A DNA stretch of 64,000 nucleotides from Pseudomonas sp. MYb118 (GCF_040947875.1 NZ_JBFRXN010000001.1:186001-250000), one strand, 5' to 3'. Counted from the stretch's first letter, positions 37,776-44,457 are shown. Numbers and translations: made by a program. Notes: generated by a model not told the origin, from the sequence alone.

Positions 37776-39252
37776 AGTTGCCTGCACCAGCTGCGGAACG
37801 ATGTTCAAGCGTCGGCCCGGAGGTCGTGCCACTTGTAAGGCATCGTGCAAGAAGAAGCGGCAGCGGGTGGCGGCAGCAGCATCCCAACTTACCGCCAAGG
37901 ACAAGAAGATTGCTCGCCGAAAGGAGCGACTTCTGGAGTGCGCCTTCGGTTACTGGTTCATCGAGCAGGCCAGACGGGCAGGTACGGTTCAGACCTACCA
38001 CGGTATTGATGCTACTGGTCTTCACCTGCTCTACGAAATGCATAACTACCGCAAGAAGCGTTACGGGTGGGTCGATAGCGGTCATGGCAAAGATGTATTC
38101 CAACAATGCCACGTCCAACCGCTGAAGGGGCGTGATGGCTCCACTGGCCTGACTACCCCAGAAAACCTGTTCACCGGCATTGCGGAGCTGAACCAGCGGC
38201 ACGGTAACAAGCCTGTGAATTCCTGGGCCGGTGCCACGCTTCCTGCAACTGCCCGTAAGCGGAAGTGGTGTGTCACGGACGATATGACGCGGGACCAAGT
38301 GCTGGAGCGGATCTCCGCTTATCTCGGCCCCGAGCTGGACAAGTTTCTTGATGAGCTGGACAAGATGCCCCAGCGGACTGCACGACTGCGGCTGGCCAGG
38401 TCGATCTACAGGCGACAGACTAACGAGCTCTACTTACCACTGGGCAGCCGCTACACCTTGTCGGACCTTGAAGCGTTGGAGTTCGGCGAGCTACAGGCTT
38501 TGGACGCCATCCAGAATGGTCGGTCGAGCATCGTGTCGTTCACCGTCAGCAACTGTCCACCCGACTCTAAGCTGGGCGTGCTCCATGATGAACTGTTGCG
38601 ATTCTCTGACGTGCTGCCGGACGGGCAGCATAAGGACAACTGCCGGTTCATGTTGTCGATGGTGCGGGTACTTGGAAGTTACCTTGCCCAGATCAAGGAT
38701 GCACAAGGCAAGGCCAGAGGTCGCTTCGACTTTCCGAACGCAACTTGGGCACCGCTGCAATACTTCTGCCCTTCGAATCCCTGGAAGACATCGGCCCGGA
38801 TGTTAGATGCGGATCGCAAGATGCTGATTACATCAATCACCGAGGCGGCACAGGATGCGTTGCAGGGGTTGGATGTACCGGCGGACATGTTGAAGGCCCG
38901 AGTTCTGAGGCGCCTGCATCTGCAATCACTGGTGCCGAAAGTCTCCGCCCCCGATGAGTGGAGCTGGGAGGCCAACGGGTCGAACTGGCTCGACTACATC
39001 AACAACCTGTACACCTCGCTCCAGCCGACATGGAAGGCGTTGACGGACGTTGGTTTTTGCAGCGAGGCAGAGATGCTTGATGCACAAGATGCCGTCATTC
39101 ACAGACTGGTGGCTTCAGTGGAGCAAGCCCGCAGTGACTTCAGCAGCTTGGCGTACAACAAGTGGGCCAAGCGTTACCCAGTGCATTTGGAGTACCCCCC
39201 AGTGGCGGTCGAGCCGACGGCATTCGATTCGACCATCACCGCAGTCAGCTGA
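37741..39252 (+). CDS. 503-residue protein with zinc finger and HNH-like segment
   Basis: Residues 14-36 form a C2C2 finger (ACTSCGTMFKRR...ATCKASCKKKR) like that in the 36186 protein, followed by a basic helix. Around residues 119-160 the sequence CHVQPLKGRDG...TPENLFTGIAELNQRHGNK has the H...N...H/N spacing of an HNH nuclease, though the match is loose. The C-terminal 300 residues are mainly helical without a recognised domain. It is the largest island gene apart from the integrase and the last of the rightward cluster. Possible roles are a DNA nuclease, a replication factor or an effector of an unrecognised defence module; none is proven. Confidence 0.6.
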   Translation: MAVAEKANSQIEVACTSCGTMFKRRPGGRATCKASCKKKRQRVAAAASQLTAKDKKIARRKERLLECAFGYWFIEQARRAGTVQTYHGIDATGLHLLYEMHNYRKKRYGWVDSGHGKDVFQQCHVQPLKGRDGSTGLTTPENLFTGIAELNQRHGNKPVNSWAGATLPATARKRKWCVTDDMTRDQVLERISAYLGPELDKFLDELDKMPQRTARLRLARSIYRRQTNELYLPLGSRYTLSDLEALEFGELQALDAIQNGRSSIVSFTVSNCPPDSKLGVLHDELLRFSDVLPDGQHKDNCRFMLSMVRVLGSYLAQIKDAQGKARGRFDFPNATWAPLQYFCPSNPWKTSARMLDADRKMLITSITEAAQDALQGLDVPADMLKARVLRRLHLQSLVPKVSAPDEWSWEANGSNWLDYINNLYTSLQPTWKALTDVGFCSEAEMLDAQDAVIHRLVASVEQARSDFSSLAYNKWAKRYPVHLEYPPVAVEPTAFDSTITAVS

Positions 39253-39268
39253 AGTCATAGCTGATTAG

Positions 39269-39306
39269 AACCCCGCAGTATCGCAAGGGTGACGGGGACT
39301 TTCTCT
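39269..39306. terminator. Weak hairpin between convergent island genes
   Basis: CCCCG (39271-39275) can pair with CGGGG (39293-39297), followed by ACTTTCTCTT. It lies between the 503-residue gene and the leftward winged-helix gene. Confidence 0.4.
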
Positions 39307-39319
39307 TCGACTCAAGGCG

Positions 39320-39739
39320 CTAAGCGGTTCTCCTCAGGTTCTCGTTATCTTCTACCGAGATGAGTATGCGTGCGTGGAAGTGCGTGAAGCCAGAATCGCA
39401 CTTCCCGTCGAAGTTAACCCTCGACGTAATAACGTAAGCCACAGATGACTCTGGACTGGCGCCAATAATAATTCTTCCTATCCAATCCTGATCTTCTAAA
39501 ACTTCAATCGCGTGCTCTACATCGGGGATCGTCAAGCTACATAGCTTGGCCAGCGTTGCGAGGCTGACAACCAGTGCATACTCATCACCTACTTTTGCCA
39601 AGAGGGTGAGGAACACTGATGCAGCGGTGGGATTCTCACGAGTTAACACCGCCAACTTCAGCAAGGATTCTGGGTCAAGTTGATCGACTTCCTCTGCCTC
39701 TTCGCGGGCGTGATGCAGATTTTCGTCTTTGTCAGTCAT
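39320..39739 (-). CDS. Plasmid-type winged-helix DNA-binding protein
   Basis: A 139-residue protein. The pattern ENPTAASVFLTLLAKVGDEYALVVSLATLAKLCSLTIPDVEHAIEVLEDQDWI, then a beta wing ending AYVITSRVNFDGK, resembles the winged-helix regulators or replication proteins commonly encoded on Gram-negative plasmids. ATG 39739 (MTDKDENL) follows GGGAGCCGATCA; longer upstream frames overlap the regulator region. It is transcribed divergently from the XRE regulator, 68 bp apart, giving a switch-like layout. Confidence 0.55.
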   Translation of the reverse strand: MTDKDENLHHAREEAEEVDQLDPESLLKLAVLTRENPTAASVFLTLLAKVGDEYALVVSLATLAKLCSLTIPDVEHAIEVLEDQDWIGRIIIGASPESSVAYVITSRVNFDGKCDSGFTHFHARILISVEDNENLRRTA

Positions 39740-39807
39740 TGATCGGCTCCCGAGCATGTCACGATTAGTGTGTGTATCCGTGAAGGATATCCCCGGACCA
39801 TGGGGGG

Positions 39808-40038
39808 ATGCCAGCACCGCCACCATCTCCAGCACTCCAATGTCAATTCGGTCTCCGCGTCCGTGAGATGCGGCTTGCTATGGGTGTAAGTCAGGAAGCA
39901 TTTGCGGACAAGTGCGGATTCGCGAGAACCTACATGTCCAGAATCGAAACGGGTGGAGCAAATCCGTCGATCAACGCCATCAAGGTATTGGCCGATGCGT
40001 TGGGTGTAAGCATCTCTGACCTGTTTGCTGGCATGTGA
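39808..40038 (+). CDS. XRE-family transcriptional regulator
   Basis: A 76-residue protein, essentially one Cro/CI-type HTH: LRVREMRLAMGVSQEAFADKCGFARTYMSRIETGGANPSINAIKVLADALGVSISDLF. It is the size of phage and plasmid repressors. The ATG at 39808 is preceded by a G-run. The 68-bp gap to the divergent gene contains small symmetric elements (GGATATCC; ATCC-GTGAA-GGAT), likely operators. It may control the island's maintenance genes. Confidence 0.85.
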   Translation: MPAPPPSPALQCQFGLRVREMRLAMGVSQEAFADKCGFARTYMSRIETGGANPSINAIKVLADALGVSISDLFAGM

Positions 40039-40045
40039 GGTACTA

Positions 40046-40096
40046 CTGCGTTCCGGTTGATATCCAACGCAGAGCTAATCGCGTAACCAATTACGC
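40046..40096. promoter_or_regulatory. Two hairpins after the XRE gene, one tRNA-D-arm-like
   Basis: CTGCGTT-N13-AACGCAG (40046-40072) and the perfect GCGTAA-CCAA-TTACGC (40081-40096). On the minus strand the second reads GCGTAATTGGTTACGC, like a tRNA D arm, but no complete tRNA can be folded around it. They may form the end of the XRE transcript or protein sites. Confidence 0.4.
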
Positions 40097-40191
40097 CACG
40101 CGTCCCTTACAGCCCTACACCATCATCACGGCTGACAAGTTCCCTGTTTTCGGGGCTCTTCCGTTGCTGGAGTTAAGCCGGAATTCCTTTT

Positions 40192-40300
40192 GTACTCTGT
40201 TCGGCAGTACGGAATCGAATACAGGCGTTACGGAACGTACTTTCCCTCGGAGTACGCGCCGTTATCTGGACCAGCAGAGACGTACCCCGTCCGAGGGTAC
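40192..40300. repeat. Array of three 19-bp palindromes at exact 45-bp spacing
   Basis: GTACT-N9-AGTAC at 40192-40210, GTACT-N9-AGTAC at 40237-40255 and GTACC-N9-GGTAC at 40282-40300. All have 5-bp arms and a 9-bp centre, and start points differ by exactly 45 bp. They lie in a gene-free 520-bp stretch between the XRE and serine-recombinase genes. They may be operators, accessory recombination sites or origin iterons. Confidence 0.75.
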
Positions 40301-40451
40301 ATTGCCTGAAAACGTACTCTCACAGAGTGCGGACGTGCCCCCCACGTCCCATGAATGCCGTTCAGGGTTGGCTGTTAACAGGTGTCTGGTGAGCTATCCC
40401 TAGCTCATCTGGACGAGCTATTTCCACGGCATCATCAAACCTCCGTTAAAC

Positions 40452-40529
40452 GATACCTTCGCGACGGGTGGTCTACGGTATCATCTAAATAGGGTTTACT
40501 AGTCTTTATGATGCTTTTATACTGATACC
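40452..40529. promoter_or_regulatory. GATACC half-sites upstream of the serine recombinase
   Basis: GATACC at 40452-40457 and inverted GGTATC at 40477-40482 form a 31-bp dyad, about the size of a resolvase crossover site; a further GATACC lies at 40524-40529. A res-like site for the adjacent recombinase is plausible. Confidence 0.4.
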
Positions 40530-40560
40530 ACCTTAAATGATCCTAGTGGAATCGGCTGCC

Positions 40561-41130
40561 ATGTCCCGTACCTTCCTTTACTGCCGCGTAAGCACCTCGA
40601 CCCAGTTCACGGAGAACCAGGTGCAAGAGGTGAAAGCCGCTGGTTTCGATGTGCAGGGCAATCGCGTCGTTGAAGAAACCATCTCGGGAAGCATCCTCGC
40701 CAGCGAGCGTAAGGGCTTCCAGGCCCTGCTGGGCAAGATGGAGGCGGGAGACGTGCTGATTGTGACGAAGCTGGATCGCCTCGGGCGTAACGCGATGGAT
40801 GTCCGTCAGACGGTCGAACACTTGGCCACTGCTGGCATACGCGTTCACTGCCTCGCTCTTGGCGGTGTGGATCTCACCAGTGCGGCAGGCAAGATGACCA
40901 TGCAAGTACTGGGTGCCGTTGCAGAGTTTGAGCGTGACCTACTGATCGAACGCACCCAGTCGGGGTTGAAGCGTGCCAAGAGCGAAGGCAAGAAGTTGGG
41001 CCGTCCAGAGGCAACGAATACCACGGCGGCAGTGCAGCGACTCAAGGCAAGGGATATGACTCAGTCTCAGGTAGCTGGTGAGCTGAAGATCGGTATTGCT
41101 ACCGTCAAACGTCACTGGAACAAGGCCTAG
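40561..41130 (+). CDS. Serine recombinase (resolvase/invertase family)
   Basis: A 189-residue small serine recombinase. The catalytic domain has YCRVST with nucleophile S11, the LDRLGRN arginine motif near residue 75 and GAVAEFERDLLIERTQ near 125. The C-terminal HTH is GRPEAT...MTQSQVAGELKIGIATVKRHW. Such enzymes act as DNA resolvases or invertases at paired inverted sites. ATG 40561 (MSRTFLY) is chosen over 40537 from family likeness. No invertible segment was seen, so a resolution or multimer-control role is more likely. Confidence 0.85.
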   Translation: MSRTFLYCRVSTSTQFTENQVQEVKAAGFDVQGNRVVEETISGSILASERKGFQALLGKMEAGDVLIVTKLDRLGRNAMDVRQTVEHLATAGIRVHCLALGGVDLTSAAGKMTMQVLGAVAEFERDLLIERTQSGLKRAKSEGKKLGRPEATNTTAAVQRLKARDMTQSQVAGELKIGIATVKRHWNKA

Positions 41131-41144
41131 TCCACTGAGCAAAC

Positions 41145-41172
41145 CACGCCAAGTGCGGGGCTTTTCTTTGGG
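41145..41172 (+). terminator. Probable terminator of the serine recombinase gene
   Basis: CCACGC-CAAGT-GCGGGG (one mismatch in the stem) followed by CTTTTCTTT. The remaining 250 bp to 41428 have no supported gene; the 11-bp direct repeat CACGATATTTC at 41174 and 41278 is the only structure noted. Confidence 0.5.
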
Positions 41173-41428
41173 ACACGATATTTCAAACTCGTAGTTGCCA
41201 GCAGCGAGGCGGCACCGCAAAGGCGTTAAGGACCGGTCTCCAGAATATAGCGCCCGACGTTCTGCCTGATACCCTGTCACGATATTTCGTAGGCACATTC
41301 ACGGCTGGGTACGATCCAGGGCCAGTGTCTCTTTGAAAAGTTTCGAGTGTCAGTGGTTTGGGAAAATTGGCTCCCGCCAGCGGTGAGTTGGTCTAGGCTT
41401 CCCGCTACATCACTCGGGGATGCCAATG

Positions 41429-41665
41429 ATGTCTGATAACCCAATGGGCGAAAGAAACGAAGTCGTAGCCGACGTGTTGGAATTGCTTTTGCTCAACCAG
41501 CATGCGATCGCTGCCGGCCTTGAGGAAGTTGCCTTATGGATCGAGGCTCGCGGCGCTTTGGATACGCAGGACAACATCATTACCGCACTTGGAACATTAG
41601 ATTTGAATGCAGATGCGATCACCATAGCCATAGAAAAGCTGCGTCGAAGTCGTCATTCAGGCTGA
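41429..41665 (+). CDS. Small unknown island protein (78 residues)
   Basis: A helical protein beginning MSDNPMGERNEVVADVLELLL and ending EKLRRSRHSG, without signal or membrane segments. ATG 41429 has a GGGGA site 8 bases upstream; ATGs at 41420 and 41426 are alternatives. It is followed by a strong bidirectional terminator. Small accessory proteins of this kind occur in Pseudomonas chromosomes, but no function is known to me. Confidence 0.6.
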   Translation: MSDNPMGERNEVVADVLELLLLNQHAIAAGLEEVALWIEARGALDTQDNIITALGTLDLNADAITIAIEKLRRSRHSG

Positions 41666-41682
41666 ATCAGATACCGCAATAC

Positions 41683-41707
41683 AAAAACCCCGCCGAAGCG
41701 GGGTTTT
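41683..41707. terminator. Bidirectional rho-independent terminator
   Basis: AAAAACCCCGC-CGAA-GCGGGGTTTT separates the rightward 41429 gene from the leftward 41733-42263 pair and has U-tracts in both directions. Confidence 0.9.
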
Positions 41708-41732
41708 GCATCACGTCAAAACTTTCGGGCTA

Positions 41733-42005
41733 TTACTGGCGCCACTCCGTAGGTTGCTGCTCTCCCGGCATTACCAATGCCTCATAATTCGAGATTCCCG
41801 CAACGCGTGCCGCAGCCGCTACAGTCGCCTTCGTGTAACTGACGGCACTGTCTATCGTACTGCCGGGATTGAACCATGCGGTCCACAAGGTAGTGAGCTT
41901 GTGCTTCGTATAGTTTTGACCCTTGAGGTACTCGTAAAACTTCGCTCTCGCTGTCTGGGTTACGTTACCGTTCAAGTCCACCGTTAAGGTTACGAAAATG
42001 GTCAT
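41733..42005 (-). CDS. Unknown island protein, second of a small gene pair
   Basis: A 90-residue protein starting MTIFVTLTVDLNGNVTQTARAKFYEYL, with a strand then helices (KHKLTTLWTAWF) and an Ala-rich third quarter (KATVAAAARVAGISNYEALV). It begins three bases after the stop of the 42009 gene and is probably co-transcribed with it. Similar pairs of small genes occur in accessory regions of other bacteria by my recollection, but without known function. Stop-limited length is secure; function is not. Confidence 0.6.
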   Translation of the reverse strand: MTIFVTLTVDLNGNVTQTARAKFYEYLKGQNYTKHKLTTLWTAWFNPGSTIDSAVSYTKATVAAAARVAGISNYEALVMPGEQQPTEWRQ

Positions 42006-42008
42006 GAT

Positions 42009-42263
42009 TCATTCCCCTCGCGCTTTGTTGGCTTGAGAGACAACCGAACCAGCAAGGGTCTTTGTCTCTTCGCTGTACTTCTCACTCTGAAGCACCCGAC
42101 CTGCTTTCGCTTCCATCTCAGCACTCGTTTGCTTGCCAGTGTTGGCTTGGGCTAACGTGGAAGCAGCGAGACTTTTGGCAATTGCAGATGCGTGAGGGTC
42201 GCGGAGGGTTTCAGAGGCCAGCTTGGCCACCTTCGCGGAGGATTGCTTTGTGTTTTTAGCCAT
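42009..42263 (-). CDS. Unknown island protein, first of a small gene pair
   Basis: An 84-residue Ala/Lys/Ser/Thr-rich helical protein, MAKNTKQSSAKVAKLASETLRD... ending SQANKARGE, with semi-repeated segments (AKSLAASTLAQAN; KTLAGSVVSQAN). ATG 42263 follows GAGATCATTCC; a longer frame from 42317 is less likely. The regular heptad-like spacing suggests a helical bundle. Co-transcribed with the 41733 gene. Confidence 0.55.
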   Translation of the reverse strand: MAKNTKQSSAKVAKLASETLRDPHASAIAKSLAASTLAQANTGKQTSAEMEAKAGRVLQSEKYSEETKTLAGSVVSQANKARGE

Positions 42264-42328
42264 TGGAATGATCTCGATATTTGCGATATTGGCGCACCTA
42301 TCTAAAATGACCACCAATCAGTTCCCTG

Positions 42329-42358
42329 TTGACGATTTTGTCAGCAGTGGGCTAAATA
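42329..42358 (+). promoter_or_regulatory. Predicted promoter of the candidate island sRNA
   Basis: TTGACG, 18-bp spacer, TAAATA. It reads rightward, away from the 42009 gene, and the first downstream element is a set of hairpins rather than a gene. Confidence 0.5.
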
Positions 42359-42364
42359 GCGTCC

Positions 42365-42492
42365 TTCTCTAGATACGTGCATTTACAAATGCGTGCGTCA
42401 GAGGGTGCAGGTAGTCACGTTTCTGTCGCCAAACGTAGCGCGGCTACTTGCATGCATTTTTCAGCAGAACTCCCTTCAATGGGAGTTTTTGC
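42365..42492 (+). ncRNA. Candidate island-encoded small RNA
   Basis: About 128 nt between the promoter above and a strong terminator. It contains GCATTT-AC-AAATGC (42379-42392), GTAGC-GCG-GCTAC (42435-42447) and the terminator AACTCCC-TTCAAT-GGGAGTT-TTT (42468-42490). No ORF of convincing length lies inside. It may be a regulatory RNA or part of a replication or antitoxin system. Confidence 0.45.
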
Positions 42493-42554
42493 GTTTGTGC
42501 TGCCTACGATAATCGCCTCGTTTTAAGTGTGCAAGCATACAGTTGTTCATAACC

Positions 42555-42830
42555 TGTGGATAAGTGTTGTGGGTAAGTGCCTATAGCCCCTGTAGGCCGC
42601 AGCCTGTAAGGGCTATACCGTCTGTCGTTTTCGATGAAATTTATTTTTCGCCGGGCTTCTACAGGCCTCCTGAGGCGATGGTGGCACCAGCCCCCTAGTG
42701 ATCCCTTGCATTTGCTTGTGTCGCTGCCTAGGGCCTATTGAGGCCCTCGTAAGGCATCTGGGTACCAATCGACGTTTCATTGGTATTCGTTCGTTTTCAT
42801 TCGCGTTCGTTTGGCGAACACAAATCACGA
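42555..42830. other. Origin-like non-coding region with a DnaA box and short repeats
   Basis: A perfect DnaA box (TGTGGATAA, complement of TTATCCACA) lies at 42555-42563. It is followed by TATAGCCC...GGGCTATA (about 42580-42617), GC-rich copies of CCTGTAGG/CCTGTAAGG/CTACAGGCC, and a run of TTCGTT-like motifs at 42788-42812. No supportable gene is present. This may be a replication origin or control region serving an excised circular form. Confidence 0.35.
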
Positions 42831-42885
42831 ATCCGAAAACATCTGCCAAACACGGTTAACCGCTTCTGGTCTGGTGAGCGACGTT

Positions 42886-44274
42886 TTACTGTTCGATGCT
42901 GGGCAGCGTAGATATGGCGGCGAACTTTTGTGCAGCGGAAGCGCCCTTTGAGTAAACGTCGTGCGTCACTGATCCTGTTTCATGCCCGACCAGTTCTTTC
43001 GCCAAGGCATCTGGCACATCAGCCCTGACCAGTCCGGTGACCACCGTATGTCGGAAGCTGTGGAAAACGTGGAGCTTGCTGAAGCCTGCTGTTCTTCGCA
43101 ATCTGCCGAACGCTTTCGATATTGCATGCGAGCGTTTGCCATATTTGTCGGCGGATTCCGTGGGGATGAGGAAGTTGTTGGTTGAGTCTTCGCAGAGTCG
43201 GTCAATGGTCCGCAACAAGTTCGGATGGATCGGCACCATACGTTTGCTCGCTTTGCTTTTGCTCCGTGGGAAGTCTAAGCACCGTATGCCATCAACAGTT
43301 ATTACGCTGTCTTTGGTGAGGCGGCATAATTCCTCGATTCTTGCCCCGGTATACCAGCCCAGTACGATGAGGTCCGCGAGGGGTTTATCTTTGTTGTCCA
43401 GTGCTGCTTGATGCAGTTTGAGGGCGTCTGCCCGCGTATAAATTTCCCTGTCTTGGCCCGCTGTCTCGGAACCTCCGCCCCTCGGCAAATCGTGGCCAGT
43501 GAAGGGGTTCACCTTGTCTTTGTACCGTTCACGCCAGCTGGAGTCATACTTCATCGCCCACTTCCAAAACGAAGTGCCGGCCATGAGGTACTGGCTCAAG
43601 GTGGCTGGTGCGCGATCCATTGATTTCAACCATGCATCGACCGCGTCGAAGTTGATCGCCAAATTTTCTTTTTGGAGGAACTCCGCCAGGCGCTGCATCT
43701 TGCCCACCTGCTGATCAACGTGTTTCGGTGCGCCGCCACGGGTCTCCCGGAATTCTCGGTACGCTTTGAGGCGGGCCAGAGTGATTGGCGAGTTCCGCTT
43801 CGCGTTATCTGGATTGGGATCAATGTAAGTGGCTGGGTTTTTTAGGAGCGTTTCCGCTTCTACAGCCTCCAGAGGTCTGAGGCCATATCTTTCTGCTGCC
43901 TTGCGTGCACTATCAACGAAGCCACGTTCACGCTTCGCATTAAAGTCGACGACGCCTGCTGGTAGGTCAGCAGGAGGTCCATCCATTAGCCGCTTCAACT
44001 TCAAATGAGTTAGTTTCTGTATGGCGGTCCCCATCAAGGCAACATGTGTTCTCCAGTGCTTGTTCTCGTCCTGCAGTTGGAGTCTGGCTGCTGCGATCTC
44101 TGCTTTCCACTGGGCTAAGTAGGGGAGGCGGGCATCCATTGCTTCCTTACGAAGCCCCGTCTTCAGCGACTGAATCAGTACCTTGCAGCGAAGGACTTTT
44201 TGCACATCCACGGGAACGGCCAGCCGGACATACCATGTGGATTCGCCTTTCTTCTGGATCAGGTTGTCTGCCAT
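42886..44274 (-). CDS. Tyrosine integrase of the island
   Basis: A 462-residue phage-type integrase. The N-terminal region has a DNA-binding/SAM-like part (residues ~120-260). The catalytic domain shows the first arginine in GWYTGARIEEL, HSFRH (His and second Arg), GHE and the nucleophile in THDVYSKG. ATG 44274 (MADNLIQKKG) is the first likely start. The gene is read away from the right border, with the arm repeats 36-58 bp upstream of its start, and integrates the island at the tRNA-Ser 3' end. Confidence 0.93.
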   Translation of the reverse strand: MADNLIQKKGESTWYVRLAVPVDVQKVLRCKVLIQSLKTGLRKEAMDARLPYLAQWKAEIAAARLQLQDENKHWRTHVALMGTAIQKLTHLKLKRLMDGPPADLPAGVVDFNAKRERGFVDSARKAAERYGLRPLEAVEAETLLKNPATYIDPNPDNAKRNSPITLARLKAYREFRETRGGAPKHVDQQVGKMQRLAEFLQKENLAINFDAVDAWLKSMDRAPATLSQYLMAGTSFWKWAMKYDSSWRERYKDKVNPFTGHDLPRGGGSETAGQDREIYTRADALKLHQAALDNKDKPLADLIVLGWYTGARIEELCRLTKDSVITVDGIRCLDFPRSKSKASKRMVPIHPNLLRTIDRLCEDSTNNFLIPTESADKYGKRSHAISKAFGRLRRTAGFSKLHVFHSFRHTVVTGLVRADVPDALAKELVGHETGSVTHDVYSKGASAAQKFAAISTLPSIEQ

Positions 44275-44309
44275 TGCATCGCCGTTGAGATGGGGGAGAA
44301 TACGGCGGA

Positions 44310-44332
44310 TTGTACTACTCGTTTGTACTACT
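44310..44332 (+). repeat. Right arm-type repeats (TTGTACTACT x2)
   Basis: Copies at 44310-44320 and 44323-44332, again 13 bp apart, matching the left pair at 35617-35640. They lie between the integrase start and attR. Confidence 0.75.
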
Positions 44333-44389
44333 ATGCACGCTGAAAGCCCCTGAATACGGGGGTTGCTGGTCAAAAGTCGTGCGAAATTA

Positions 44390-44409
44390 GAATCTCTCCT
44401 TCACCGCCA
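44390..44409 (+). repeat. attR: duplicated tRNA-Ser 3' end
   Basis: Twenty bases identical to 35545-35564. The upstream tRNA half is absent here, so this is the copy left by integration. Confidence 0.92.
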
Positions 44410-44423
44410 AATTCGATGTAAGC

Positions 44424-44457
44424 AAAACCCCTGATTTCGAAAGAAGTCAGGGGTTTT
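44424..44457 (+). terminator. Original tRNA-Ser terminator
   Basis: AAAACCCCTGATTTC-GAAAGAAGTCAGGGGTTTT, 15 bp after attR, which would follow the tRNA directly before island insertion. Confidence 0.8.

Larger units (their letters stand above)
35545..44409. mobile_element. 8.8-kb genomic island integrated in tRNA-Ser
   Basis: Bounded by 20-bp direct repeats of the tRNA 3' end, with a tyrosine integrase gene reading inward from the right border and paired repeats beside both borders. Cargo includes a rightward cluster of mostly unknown genes, two divergent regulators, a serine recombinase, small orphans and a probable sRNA. The DNA is visibly richer in A+T than its surroundings and has no REP copies. 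There are no capsid, tail, relaxase or type IV secretion genes. It could be a satellite-like or non-self-transmissible integrative element. Confidence 0.9.

Noticed and set aside
40035..40403. 122-codon plus-strand frame across the palindrome array
   Set aside because: It overlaps the XRE stop, has no ribosome-binding site, and its sequence is explained by hairpins and the 45-bp palindromes; the translation is not protein-like.
40561..41130. Serine recombinase as an invertase flipping a promoter or gene segment
   Set aside because: No pair of matching inverted sites enclosing a plausible invertible segment was found by eye in the island.
40939..41298. 119-codon minus-strand frame over the end of the serine recombinase
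   Set aside because: No start signal and no likeness; it runs antisense to conserved recombinase residues.
42613..42849. 78-codon minus-strand frame in the origin-like region
   Set aside because: Arg/Pro-rich translation without a ribosome-binding site, lying over repeat motifs.
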